Source: a virus. From it: DNA of 28,953 nucleotides. Positions 7,272-14,201 of this stretch are shown piece after piece (position 1 is the stretch's first letter; each line of letters begins with the position of its first letter). The DNA is taken from positions 1-28,953 of the IMG/VR virus record IMGVR_UViG_3300025577_000045. The stretch is one strand, 5' to 3'. The position numbers and the translations under genes were made by a program. The notes beneath the pieces were generated by a model. It was not told the DNA's origin. It made no database searches and was given only the letters and a program-made list of their open reading frames with translations.

Positions 7272-8993
7272 TTACGTGATAGATTTTATGCTTGTGAAGT
7301 TTTGGCGTCTTTGAAACTCAATCTTACGATCAAATTTTCCTTCAAGGAGGTCTTGCTTATGGCTAATAACAAAAACACGAGTTTCATCATCAAGCGAATG
7401 CATTATCTTTAACAAATTATCAATGCCGTCAAAATCAAGACTAGCATCAAACACTTCGTCCAATATAAGAAGGTTTGTATTTGCTGAGTTTTTCATTTTG
7501 GCAATTTGTCGCCATGCAAATAAAAGACTTAAGTCAATTCGTTGTTTCTCTCCTTCACTGAATGATGCATAACTAAAGTCATCACGATGGCGACTTCTAA
7601 TAGTTTCATTAAAGTTTTCATCCAATTCAAAACTAACAAAGAAGTCAAGCAACTGCAGATAATTATTAATTAACTTATTCATCGGGGGAAGGTATTGACG
7701 AATGATCTTCGTTTTAATACCAGTATCCTTTAGCAGTTCACCAATAACATCATTATAATGTTTTTCTTCAATTTGCTTTGATTTTAAATCGCTAAGGTCA
7801 TCCCTAGTAGTTTGCATATCAAGTAATTCATTCTGCGATTTCTTTAAATCGTTATCATCTGCGGTTTCATTCTTTTGAGCACTTAATTCAGATATCCGCT
7901 TTGAAAAGTTTTTAATCAAAACATTATTACTAGTCATTTCATTATTAAGTTTAAACAACTCTTGCATTTCCTGATTAGTGGTTTGTAGTTGTTCGCCGGT
8001 AGATTTAATGTTGTTCTGTAATTTTTCAAAACCATCAGTTAGTTCTTCTTGTTTACATCCACAAGATTCTAGTTTGTTATCGCGTATAACCGTATCAATA
8101 GTTTGGCTACATGTTGGGCAAGCTGAGTTAGACTTGTAAAACTCGGCTTCCTTTTCAATAGCATTCATTTTACTTTTAATCTGAGATTCAAATGATTTCA
8201 TTTTATTCAAACTACGATTTAAAGTATTAAGCTTCTTTTCAGTATCACTATGCTCTGCTTTGTAACGAACCAAGATTTTTTCGTTACTTTCAATTAAAAC
8301 GTTTTGTTCTGATTGAATATCTGCAATCTCTGATTCATATTTAACTCGATTAGATTCACTGATATCTGATAACTTATCAATATGCTTACGCTGTAAAATA
8401 ATCTTTTCTTTAATCAACTTCCACTGATATTCATTATCTTTAATTTGATCTTTCAGCTTAGCATTATTATCTTTAAGAATAGTATTCATCTTAGAAAATA
8501 TACTAATATCCAAAAGATCTTCAATAACATTGCGCCTTTCATATTGGCGCATCTGCATGAATGGAACAAAATTGCCATTACCTAATACAACAACTTGGTG
8601 AAAACTCTTATGGTTTAATTTAAGAATGTTTGTCTCAAGTAACTTTTGAAAATCGCGGGAATGAGATTCTTGGTTAATCATTTCACCATTAACCCATATC
8701 TCAAAAATGTTTGGTTTAAGTCCTCGGACGATTTTGTAATTCTTATTACCAACCGAAAAGGTTATTTCTACTAAACACTTTTTACCATTGATACTATTAA
8801 TTAATTGAGGCTTATTAATAGCTCGGTGCGGTTTACCAAACAAAGCAAAGCTAAGAGCATCTAGCATTAAACTCTTACCAGATCCATTATGGCCAACAAT
8901 TAATGTTGATTTAGTTGCTTCAAAATCAATAGTGATTGGTGTATCTCCAACTGAGAGAAAATTTGAATATGTTAAGGTATGGAATTCTATCAT
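7272..8993 (-). CDS. 46: Recombination endonuclease subunit gp46 (Rad50/SbcC-like)
   Basis: A 573-residue SMC-like ATPase (T4 gp46 has 560). Walker A GHNGSGKS is at 34-41. Coiled-coil arms run from about 165 to 415 and are split by a zinc hook CPTC at 292-295, with a nearby extra C-G-C at 311-313. The ABC signature SFSEGEKQR is at 477-485 and Walker B LLILDEVFD at 508-516. With gp47 it resects DNA ends for recombination-dependent replication and host DNA degradation. It starts 6 bases after the gene 47 stop, so the two are cotranscribed. Confidence 0.96.
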   Translation of the reverse strand: MIEFHTLTYSNFLSVGDTPITIDFEATKSTLIVGHNGSGKSLMLDALSFALFGKPHRAINKPQLINSINGKKCLVEITFSVGNKNYKIVRGLKPNIFEIWVNGEMINQESHSRDFQKLLETNILKLNHKSFHQVVVLGNGNFVPFMQMRQYERRNVIEDLLDISIFSKMNTILKDNNAKLKDQIKDNEYQWKLIKEKIILQRKHIDKLSDISESNRVKYESEIADIQSEQNVLIESNEKILVRYKAEHSDTEKKLNTLNRSLNKMKSFESQIKSKMNAIEKEAEFYKSNSACPTCSQTIDTVIRDNKLESCGCKQEELTDGFEKLQNNIKSTGEQLQTTNQEMQELFKLNNEMTSNNVLIKNFSKRISELSAQKNETADDNDLKKSQNELLDMQTTRDDLSDLKSKQIEEKHYNDVIGELLKDTGIKTKIIRQYLPPMNKLINNYLQLLDFFVSFELDENFNETIRSRHRDDFSYASFSEGEKQRIDLSLLFAWRQIAKMKNSANTNLLILDEVFDASLDFDGIDNLLKIMHSLDDETRVFVISHKQDLLEGKFDRKIEFQRRQNFTSIKSIT

Positions 8994-8999
8994 AATATT

Positions 9000-10082
9000 T
9001 TATAGTGCGTCTGAAGATTGAGCTTCAACAAAAAGTTCTTGCAGTTTTAATTTTATTCGGTCAGAGTCTAATTCAGTTTCAACAGAATCAACATATGTAT
9101 TCAATAAGCTGACAGTATCAGTTATTTCAATCTTTTCATCTTCAACATTTTCTGAAAGATATTCATCAAAGTTTTCTACAATCTTTAAATCAAAGGGCTC
9201 TTTATTAATTATCTCATCAATATATTTGTCAAAAAGAAACGGGTTCTTCTTATTAATAACAATTACTTTTACATATGAATCTGGTACACAACTAAAATTA
9301 CACGACTTAATCTCTGTGATAATATCATCAGACGCTTTACTATCATCATATACTAGTTTATTATAAATTGTAAGCGGGTTACGAATTGGCATTAGCTCAC
9401 GTGTCTCTGTATCAATAACATGGAAAAACTTTGGATCATTACAATCTGCCCAGGTTAATTCAAAGGGAGTTCCAAGATAATGAATATTTCCTTTATTGCT
9501 TTTCGTATGAAAGTGGCCGCTCATTACAATTTCAAATCGAGAAAAGATATCAGACTTCATAGCTCCAGAACTAGCTTGAACTCCTTTCATCATATCAAAT
9601 CCTTGAAGTTCTAAATGCCCACCTAAGAATGGAGCTTTTACATTTTTAACAAAGTTAGTTACTTCATCGTAATTCTCAGAATTTATCCAAGGGATTAATG
9701 CAATATCCAAACTACCATAACTCACGACGGTTGGTTCCATGTGTAGATTTACAACATCTTTATAATGTTGAAGAATCTCTTCGCAACTTGATAATGAATT
9801 TGTATTTTTATAAAATACGTCGTGGTTTCCTGGAATAAGATCCATGGTCATTCCATGTTCTCTTAACTTATCAAGAAACATTTTCTTATTCCTACTAAGA
9901 ACTTTAAAATTTACCACTCTTCGATGATCAAAATAATCACCAAGATGAAGTATCTTAGTTATACCATTTTCTAAACAATAAGGAAAGAAAACCTTATCAT
10001 AAAATCTTTCAGAATAATCTAAGAAGATATCACTACCATTTTTAACACCCGCATGAGTGTCTGTTATTACAACTAACTTCAT
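9000..10082 (-). CDS. 47: Recombination nuclease subunit gp47 (Mre11/SbcD-like)
   Basis: A 360-residue metallophosphoesterase (T4 gp47 has 339). All metal-binding motifs are present: D8-x-H10 in ITDTHAG, GDYFDH at 48-53, GNHD at 85-88, GGHLEL at 154-159 and GHFH at 189-192. It forms the nuclease half of the gp46/47 complex. Its ATG lies one base after the gp55 stop, and gene 46 follows closely, making a 55-47-46 operon. Confidence 0.96.
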   Translation of the reverse strand: MKLVVITDTHAGVKNGSDIFLDYSERFYDKVFFPYCLENGITKILHLGDYFDHRRVVNFKVLSRNKKMFLDKLREHGMTMDLIPGNHDVFYKNTNSLSSCEEILQHYKDVVNLHMEPTVVSYGSLDIALIPWINSENYDEVTNFVKNVKAPFLGGHLELQGFDMMKGVQASSGAMKSDIFSRFEIVMSGHFHTKSNKGNIHYLGTPFELTWADCNDPKFFHVIDTETRELMPIRNPLTIYNKLVYDDSKASDDIITEIKSCNFSCVPDSYVKVIVINKKNPFLFDKYIDEIINKEPFDLKIVENFDEYLSENVEDEKIEITDTVSLLNTYVDSVETELDSDRIKLKLQELFVEAQSSDAL

Positions 10083-10083
10083 A

Positions 10084-10770
10084 TTACTTATCGAAAAAAT
10101 CAGTTAAAGGACCGTTCTTAGCTTTCTTAGCAGGACGTCTTCCTCTACGCTTTGGAGGTAACTCAACTTCTTCAGGAGTTGGGCCCTTTTCTTCTTTAAA
10201 GAATGGGTTTGTATTTCTCATCCTATTAATTACTCCTTCACCAATTTGAGCAGAGTCTCCACTAAAGTCAGCAAATACATCAACAGCAGATGTACTGATT
10301 ATTTTTTGTTTGATCTCAGTTTGTTTCTTTTCTTTGGCAATCCTTCTTAGAAAAGCAAACCAACTAATTTGTGTAAAGTAACTAAACGCGTTTGGCTTTC
10401 CTGTTCGCGTAGGTTTATCAATATCATAATTATTAACATACTTAATACAATTCTCAACTGCATCCATAACCATATCCTCTCGATATGTATAGTTAATAAA
10501 ATTACCACTATGAGAAAGACCTTCTGCAATATTCAAAAAACATTTACCAATATAATCAGTAATACCTCTTGGATCTATACCGTTTTCAATATCTTCTTTA
10601 ACACCTTTAACATGTTCAGATACGGCTTGCCCGAATAAAGCGTTATCAATATAATGTGGGCCACGTTTCTTCGCAGTCTTCTTCTTAGCAGTTTTCTTTT
10701 TTGCCGTCTTCTTCTTAACGGCTTTCTTATTGACTACTTCATCTGATGTAGGTTTATCTTTATCCTTCAT
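10084..10770 (-). CDS. 55: Late sigma factor gp55
   Basis: A 228-residue protein related to T4 gp55 (185 residues), the sigma-like factor that directs host RNA polymerase to TATAAATA late promoters. Core matches are FLNIAEGLSHSGNFINYTYR, then MVMDAVENCIKYVNNYD, and a PNAFSYFTQISWFAFLRRI-KEKK segment. It adds a lysine-rich N-terminal region with repeated KKKTA (about residues 15-34) absent from T4. The last residues, PLTDFFDK, resemble the hydrophobic clamp-binding tail by which T4 gp55 contacts gp45 (inference). The promoter is so close that the mRNA leader would be about 2 nt. Confidence 0.92.
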   Translation of the reverse strand: MKDKDKPTSDEVVNKKAVKKKTAKKKTAKKKTAKKRGPHYIDNALFGQAVSEHVKGVKEDIENGIDPRGITDYIGKCFLNIAEGLSHSGNFINYTYREDMVMDAVENCIKYVNNYDIDKPTRTGKPNAFSYFTQISWFAFLRRIAKEKKQTEIKQKIISTSAVDVFADFSGDSAQIGEGVINRMRNTNPFFKEEKGPTPEEVELPPKRRGRRPAKKAKNGPLTDFFDK

Positions 10771-10778
10771 ATGTATAT

Positions 10779-10807
10779 ATTATACCATAGATTTAGTCTA
10801 ATGTATA
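10779..10807 (-). promoter_or_regulatory. Sigma-70-type promoter of gene 55
   Basis: The minus strand reads TATACA (10807-10802), 17 nt, TATAAT (10784-10779), then ATATACAT and the gene 55 ATG. Eight bases between -10 box and ATG predict a nearly leaderless mRNA. Confidence 0.75.
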
Positions 10808-10852
10808 TAACAAAATGCTATCAATCTTTTTTTATTATTATGAATTTTATTA

Positions 10853-10881
10853 TTTACATACTATTGATTTTATAGTATAAT
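10853..10881 (+). promoter_or_regulatory. Plus-strand promoter-like TTTACA-17-TATAAT
   Basis: The plus strand has TTTACA at 10853-10858 and TATAAT at 10876-10881 with exactly 17 nt between. It points rightward, antisense to the 3' end of the next gene and divergent from the gene 55 promoter 46 bases away. No plus-strand gene follows. Confidence 0.5.
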
Positions 10882-10907
10882 ATTCTATAGAATAACAAAA
10901 ACAATAA

Positions 10908-11294
10908 TCAATTAAACCTATTCCTCCAATTAAATAAGGTATCATCATTAGTATCCTTATTTTTTTTATTGATTTTTTTTGGAAAGTTAGATTCAATATC
11001 CATTAAAGTATTACCTAAACAATGTTGAATGTAATTACTTAAAGTTGATTCACTATTAACTGATGTTTCAGTTTCAATAATCTTATCATATAAAGTTATT
11101 ATTGATGTATTCATTATTGAATCTTGATGTATGGGAACCATCCCTTCGGGATTAGAAGGGTCCATTAAAAATACATTTTCTAATTCAACTCCAATATCCG
11201 ATACATTAATAAGTTCTCCAATTAAGACTCTTCCAGAAATAGTAGTAAAGATTCTAACATCAAGTTTGTTTGATATGTCGTTATTGTATTTCAT
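10908..11294 (-). CDS. Unknown protein with a possible Sm-like N-terminal domain
   Basis: A 128-residue protein not securely recognised. Residues 10-45 (DVRIFTTISGRVLIGELINV followed by GVELENVFLM) have the strand-turn-strand pattern of Sm/Hfq-like barrels, and a second stretch near 70 (NTSIITLYDKIIE) could complete it. The C-terminal part is basic and Asn-rich. It overlaps the end of the uvsW C-terminal piece by 14 bases and precedes gene 55. The fold assignment is by eye only. Confidence 0.75.
   Translation of the reverse strand: MKYNNDISNKLDVRIFTTISGRVLIGELINVSDIGVELENVFLMDPSNPEGMVPIHQDSIMNTSIITLYDKIIETETSVNSESTLSNYIQHCLGNTLMDIESNFPKKINKKNKDTNDDTLFNWRNRFN
10932..10967 (+). terminator. Possible plus-strand terminator of an antisense RNA
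   Basis: The plus strand has AAATAAGG (10932-10939) pairing with CCTTATTT (10955-10962), then further T. It sits about 50 bases downstream of the plus-strand promoter. The stem is AU-rich, and the T-run is also explained by Lys codons of the opposing gene. Confidence 0.25.
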
Positions 11295-11616
11295 CTAAAC
11301 TTAATGGTATTTCGAAGATCTTGTATTTGAATCCCTCTTTATTATATATACGGATTCTTTCCTGAGCATGTTTAAACGTATAGTTTTTCTTTTTACGCCA
11401 ACTAAGGTTATCAGAAATATCAAATACAGTAGTTTTTCTTCCATCATCTGATTTTCTCAATCCACGACCAATACTTTGAAGAACTTTAATTTGAGATTTT
11501 GTTGGACTAGCGAATATAATATTATGTAAGTTCTTAATATTAATTCCTGTTGAAAACACACCAGTACTTGCCACAATAATTGCTCCGGTGGTATTTGTTA
11601 CTTTATCTGGTTTCAT
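11281..11616 (-). pseudogene. uvsW: UvsW helicase, C-terminal piece
   Basis: This 111-residue frame contains the end of UvsW: motif V region GAIIVASTGVFSTGINI (11-27), FASPTKSQIKVLQ, and motif VI QSIGRGLRK (47-55), followed by the usual tail. From residue 9 (TTGAII...) it continues the homology that stops at residue 403 of the N-terminal piece; 403 plus 103 residues equals 506, against 503 in T4 UvsW. Residues 1-8 belong to the insertion. It is in a different frame from the N-terminal piece, so one product needs splicing, frameshifting, or is not made. Confidence 0.85.
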
Positions 11617-11930
11617 ATGAATTGTTTTCTTTTTTTAATATTAATCTTTTTCTATATTCTGAATAACTTATCTTATCTAAATCATTCATTCCTTCATTAT
11701 TAAAATCTATGTCCTTCTTATTATAACCCTCCCAGGTACACCAGAACATCCAAGTCTTTTTACTTTTATATTCCCGCTTCACGCCATCGAGCCATTACCC
11801 AATTTTCTAATACATCATCATCTATTGTTATTTCACACGCTAATTTTTCAGATCCATCTGTTAATGGAACTTTTACGTTTTGCCCGACAGTGATCTTTTT
11901 TAAACCAAATTTCATTGTTGTTGTTAAGGG
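11593..11930 (-). other. 338-base insertion interrupting uvsW
   Basis: Exon-like homology ends with GATACTAAT (last base 11931) and resumes with ACCACCGGAGCA (first base 11592). The insertion is 338 bases, not a multiple of three. Its reading frame changes twice: it runs open from the uvsW frame for 54 codons, then a 59-codon frame, then the frame of the C-terminal piece. The flanks share a degenerate ACTAAT/ACAAAT. I saw no LAGLIDADG, HNH or GIY-YIG motif and no obvious group I intron core. Identity unknown: intron, decayed mobile element, or replaced segment. Confidence 0.65.
11603..11782 (-). CDS. Small unknown ORF inside the uvsW insertion (GTG start)
   Basis: A 59-codon frame starting with GTG overlaps the end of the uvsW N-terminal piece by 17 bases and ends just inside the C-terminal piece. 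It reads VKREYKSKKTWMFWCTWEGY and continues with an acidic then basic stretch ending in SYETR. The composition is protein-like (several Trp, charged helices), but no family is recognised. It may be the out-of-frame continuation of the 54 foreign residues that end the N-terminal piece. Confidence 0.3.
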   Translation of the reverse strand: MKREYKSKKTWMFWCTWEGYNKKDIDFNNEGMNDLDKISYSEYRKRLILKKENNSYETR

Positions 11931-13139
11931 ATTAGTATCAACAATACTTCGAATGTTTTCTCTGTCATCCGCTTTTACTTCTCCACTAACATAAAAGATA
12001 TTATCTTTATCATCTGCGCTGTCTTGAATCATTTTAAACAAAGGTTTACCATGTTTCTTAACGAGATTAAAAAGAACAAGTGTATTACCATTTTGATCAA
12101 GCGCTAACTTTGATATAAATTTATTTCGGTTTGGGTGTTCAACAATGGTTGCAATTTCACTTTGATAATCCATTTTAACAACTGCTTTCTTTAGAGCATC
12201 ATCATGGTTGCATACAATACATTTAATTTCAAGATCAGCGAGTGTCTTTGAATCAATTAATTTCTTAGTTGAAATTACGTTAAACGTTGGACCAAAGTTT
12301 CCAATTAAAACCAATTCATTACAAAGACTTCCATCAAGAGTTCCAGTAGTACCAATTCTATAAGGCGCATTAACTAACATCCCCATAATCTTATTAAGAC
12401 TCTTGGCTTTAAAGAGGTGCGCTTCGTCTCCAATGATCATCCCATATTGTTGGAACCATTCAGGCCGAAGGTTTATAGCGCTTTGCCATGTTGAAATAAT
12501 AACACGAGCATCAAAGTTTTCTTTTTCTTTACCAGAATATATTTTATGTATTTCGAGATCAGCATCAAAGGAATCATCGTGTGAACTATAATCGGCAAAG
12601 TCTTTACTCATTTGTTCAACCAATGAAGTAGTTGGAACAATGATTAAAACATTATCATCATGATTTTCTATATACCATTTGATATACATGTAAATTATTA
12701 AACTCTTACCAGAACCAGTTGGTGAAACAATTAATGATCTGCCCTCAGTAATTCCATGAATAAATGCGTCATACTGATAATCACGAAGCTCAATTTTTTT
12801 TCCTCCAGCTCTTAGCTCTTGAGAATTTGCAAATTTATCAAGGTAATCTTTATCTATAACCTCTTTGTTTTTAAGAGTAGAGCAAAGGTTAATTCCATAT
12901 CCACTATCCTTTGCAAAACTAAGTGTCTTTGGTAATAAACCATATGGCAAAGTATTATTGCGCATATTCAGTAAACGAATTTTTCCATCCCACATCTTAT
13001 TTCTGTAACTTGGCATAAATTTATACCCGTCAACATAAAAAGTATAATGCTCGCTAAGATCCATCATAGCACCAGAATCATCCGACTTAATATGAATTAA
13101 GGTTTCATCTACATGTGATATGTCATACGTACTACTCAT
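11766..13139 (-). pseudogene. uvsW: UvsW helicase, N-terminal piece with foreign tail
   Basis: A 457-residue frame. Residues 1-403 are UvsW, the RNA-DNA/branched-DNA helicase that acts late in T4 to unwind R-loops and recombination intermediates: N-terminal DNA-binding domain (YTFYVDGYKFMPSYRNKMWDG), Walker A SPTGSGKS (139-146), DEAH box (238-241), TTGT (264-267), and the second RecA domain up to YVSGEVKADDRENIRSIVDTN. Residues 404-457 (PLTTTMKFGLKK... to REAGI) are not UvsW-like and replace motifs V and VI, which follow downstream in another frame. On its own this piece should lack helicase activity. It starts right after uvsY. Confidence 0.88.
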
Positions 13140-13141
13140 TT

Positions 13142-13588
13142 TTAATTTCCAGATACAAACTGGCGATGCGCGATTATATTCTTAATAGTTAAATGTCTAA
13201 AACGAACATTATCAATTATATCTTTACAAGTATCGCAATAGGTTTTTAAGTATTCAACTCTCATTTCCATCTCAACTTTATTTGGGTCAGCATCATAAAA
13301 TTTATTCATGTCGCCTTTAAGCGGTTTGGCCATTCCATTAAAAGGATCGTAATTCCAACTTAACGCATCCATTTCTTCTTTAGTCATTTTACCATTGTAA
13401 TATAACCAAAGGTCTTTATTCAAAACGGCTAATTCTAATTCTTTTTTCTTTAGTCTTAGTTTAGCGTGAGAATGTAACTCAAGATATTTACTATGCAGCT
13501 TCGCGCTGTTAATACTTGTATCATCTAAATTAACATCGTCAATTTTAGAATCGGTTTCCCACAGTTTTAGTAGTGATTCTAGATCCAT
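13142..13588 (-). CDS. uvsY: Recombination mediator UvsY
   Basis: A 148-residue protein (T4 UvsY has 137) that loads the UvsX recombinase on gp32-coated ssDNA. It has the family layout: short acidic N terminus, KLHSKYLELHSHAKLRLKKK helix, LWLYYNGKMTKEEMDA, a central FYDADPNKVEMEMRVEYLK, and NVRFRHLTIKNIIAHRQF at the end. Two ATGs stand in tandem (13591 and 13588). The late-type box TATAAATT at 13594-13601 lies exactly 5 nt before the second, which I take as the start. Confidence 0.9.
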   Translation of the reverse strand: MDLESLLKLWETDSKIDDVNLDDTSINSAKLHSKYLELHSHAKLRLKKKELELAVLNKDLWLYYNGKMTKEEMDALSWNYDPFNGMAKPLKGDMNKFYDADPNKVEMEMRVEYLKTYCDTCKDIIDNVRFRHLTIKNIIAHRQFVSGN

Positions 13589-13593
13589 CATAT

Positions 13594-13601
13594 AATTTAT
13601 A
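13594..13601 (-). promoter_or_regulatory. Late-type promoter TATAAATT of uvsY
   Basis: One mismatch from the T4 late box. The predicted +1 is the A of the second ATG of uvsY (13588). It is embedded in a 16-base sequence shared with the region before gene 20. Confidence 0.5.
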
Positions 13602-13609
13602 TATAATGC

Positions 13610-14101
13610 TTATTTCCTAAACTCAAAAGTATCATATCTAAACGATACTTGGAATACCGCATATACTGGTTCGCCTTCTGCTTGTATATTAAAATCAACA
13701 CCCCCAAGCGATGTTGGAAATGCATCTTTAAAATGTAATTGCTTATTTAAATTATTATGGCTTGATTTAATATTAATTGTAATATCTTTAAAATCAATTA
13801 AACTAGAGTTTTGATCATTGGAATCTTTGTTTGGATTGTTATTATCATTCATCCAATTATAAACTTCTTCATATGCTTCCATAGTTTCATCACAAATAAA
13901 TGAGATGGCCAATGGTTCTTTACTTGTTGTTTCCGAAACAGAAAATCCAGGCATATTCATATAAGGAGTCGCAATCTCGTTATTGGTAATAGCTGGTAAT
14001 GAAAACGAAACAATGTTTTTATTCAGAACTGATTTACTTGCTTGCGTACCAATATGAACAGTAAAGTTATCGGTTGTCGGTAAAAAATTATTCTCAATCA
14101 T
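13610..14101 (-). CDS. Tail-tube-fold protein, candidate tail completion protein
   Basis: A 163-residue protein between gene 23 and uvsY. Its C-terminal part, FKDAFPTSLGGVDFNIQAEG followed by FQVSFRYDTFEF, lines up with IDAFPTNISAIDLNYETND and FTVEFNYQYW of gp19 in this window. The middle, LAISFICDETMEAYEEVYNW, also resembles the gp19 segment around WTITVINDENM. It is therefore a paralogue of the tail tube. In marine T4-like phages the gene here is often labelled gp3 (tail completion/sheath stabiliser), which I recall but cannot check. A perfect late promoter predicts leaderless transcription. Confidence 0.75.
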   Translation of the reverse strand: MIENNFLPTTDNFTVHIGTQASKSVLNKNIVSFSLPAITNNEIATPYMNMPGFSVSETTSKEPLAISFICDETMEAYEEVYNWMNDNNNPNKDSNDQNSSLIDFKDITINIKSSHNNLNKQLHFKDAFPTSLGGVDFNIQAEGEPVYAVFQVSFRYDTFEFRK

Positions 14102-14106
14102 ATTAT

Positions 14107-14114
14107 TATTTATA
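14107..14114 (-). promoter_or_regulatory. Late promoter TATAAATA
   Basis: Perfect T4-type late box exactly 5 nt before the ATG at 14101, directly after the gene 23 terminator. Confidence 0.75.
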
Positions 14115-14116
14115 AC

Positions 14117-14153
14117 AAAAAATGAGGGACCGCCATTTCTGACAGCCCCTCAT
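14117..14153 (-). terminator. Rho-independent terminator after gene 23
   Basis: The minus strand has ATGAGGG (14153-14147) pairing with CCCTCAT (14128-14122), and the inner GCTGTC and GGCGGT pair with wobbles to give about 13 bp around an AGAAAT loop, then six T. It insulates the very highly expressed capsid gene from the next. Confidence 0.92.
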
Positions 14154-14201
14154 CGGGTTTGTGTCGTCCTAAGGTAGTGGACGAAATTTAGCTTTTGCTA
14201 A

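Noticed and set aside
7203-7412. Plus-strand frame of 69 codons across the gene 46 end
   Set aside because: Half lies opposite the gp46 C terminus; no ribosome site, promoter or protein-like composition.
11593-11930. Intein in UvsW
   Set aside because: The insertion does not begin with Cys/Ser/Ala, lacks a His-Asn end, is not a multiple of three, and contains stops in the uvsW frame; an intact intein is excluded, though a decayed one is not.
11593-11930. Classical group I intron with homing endonuclease
   Set aside because: No recognisable core segments and no endonuclease motif were seen by eye; a model search is still needed, so this is not a firm exclusion.
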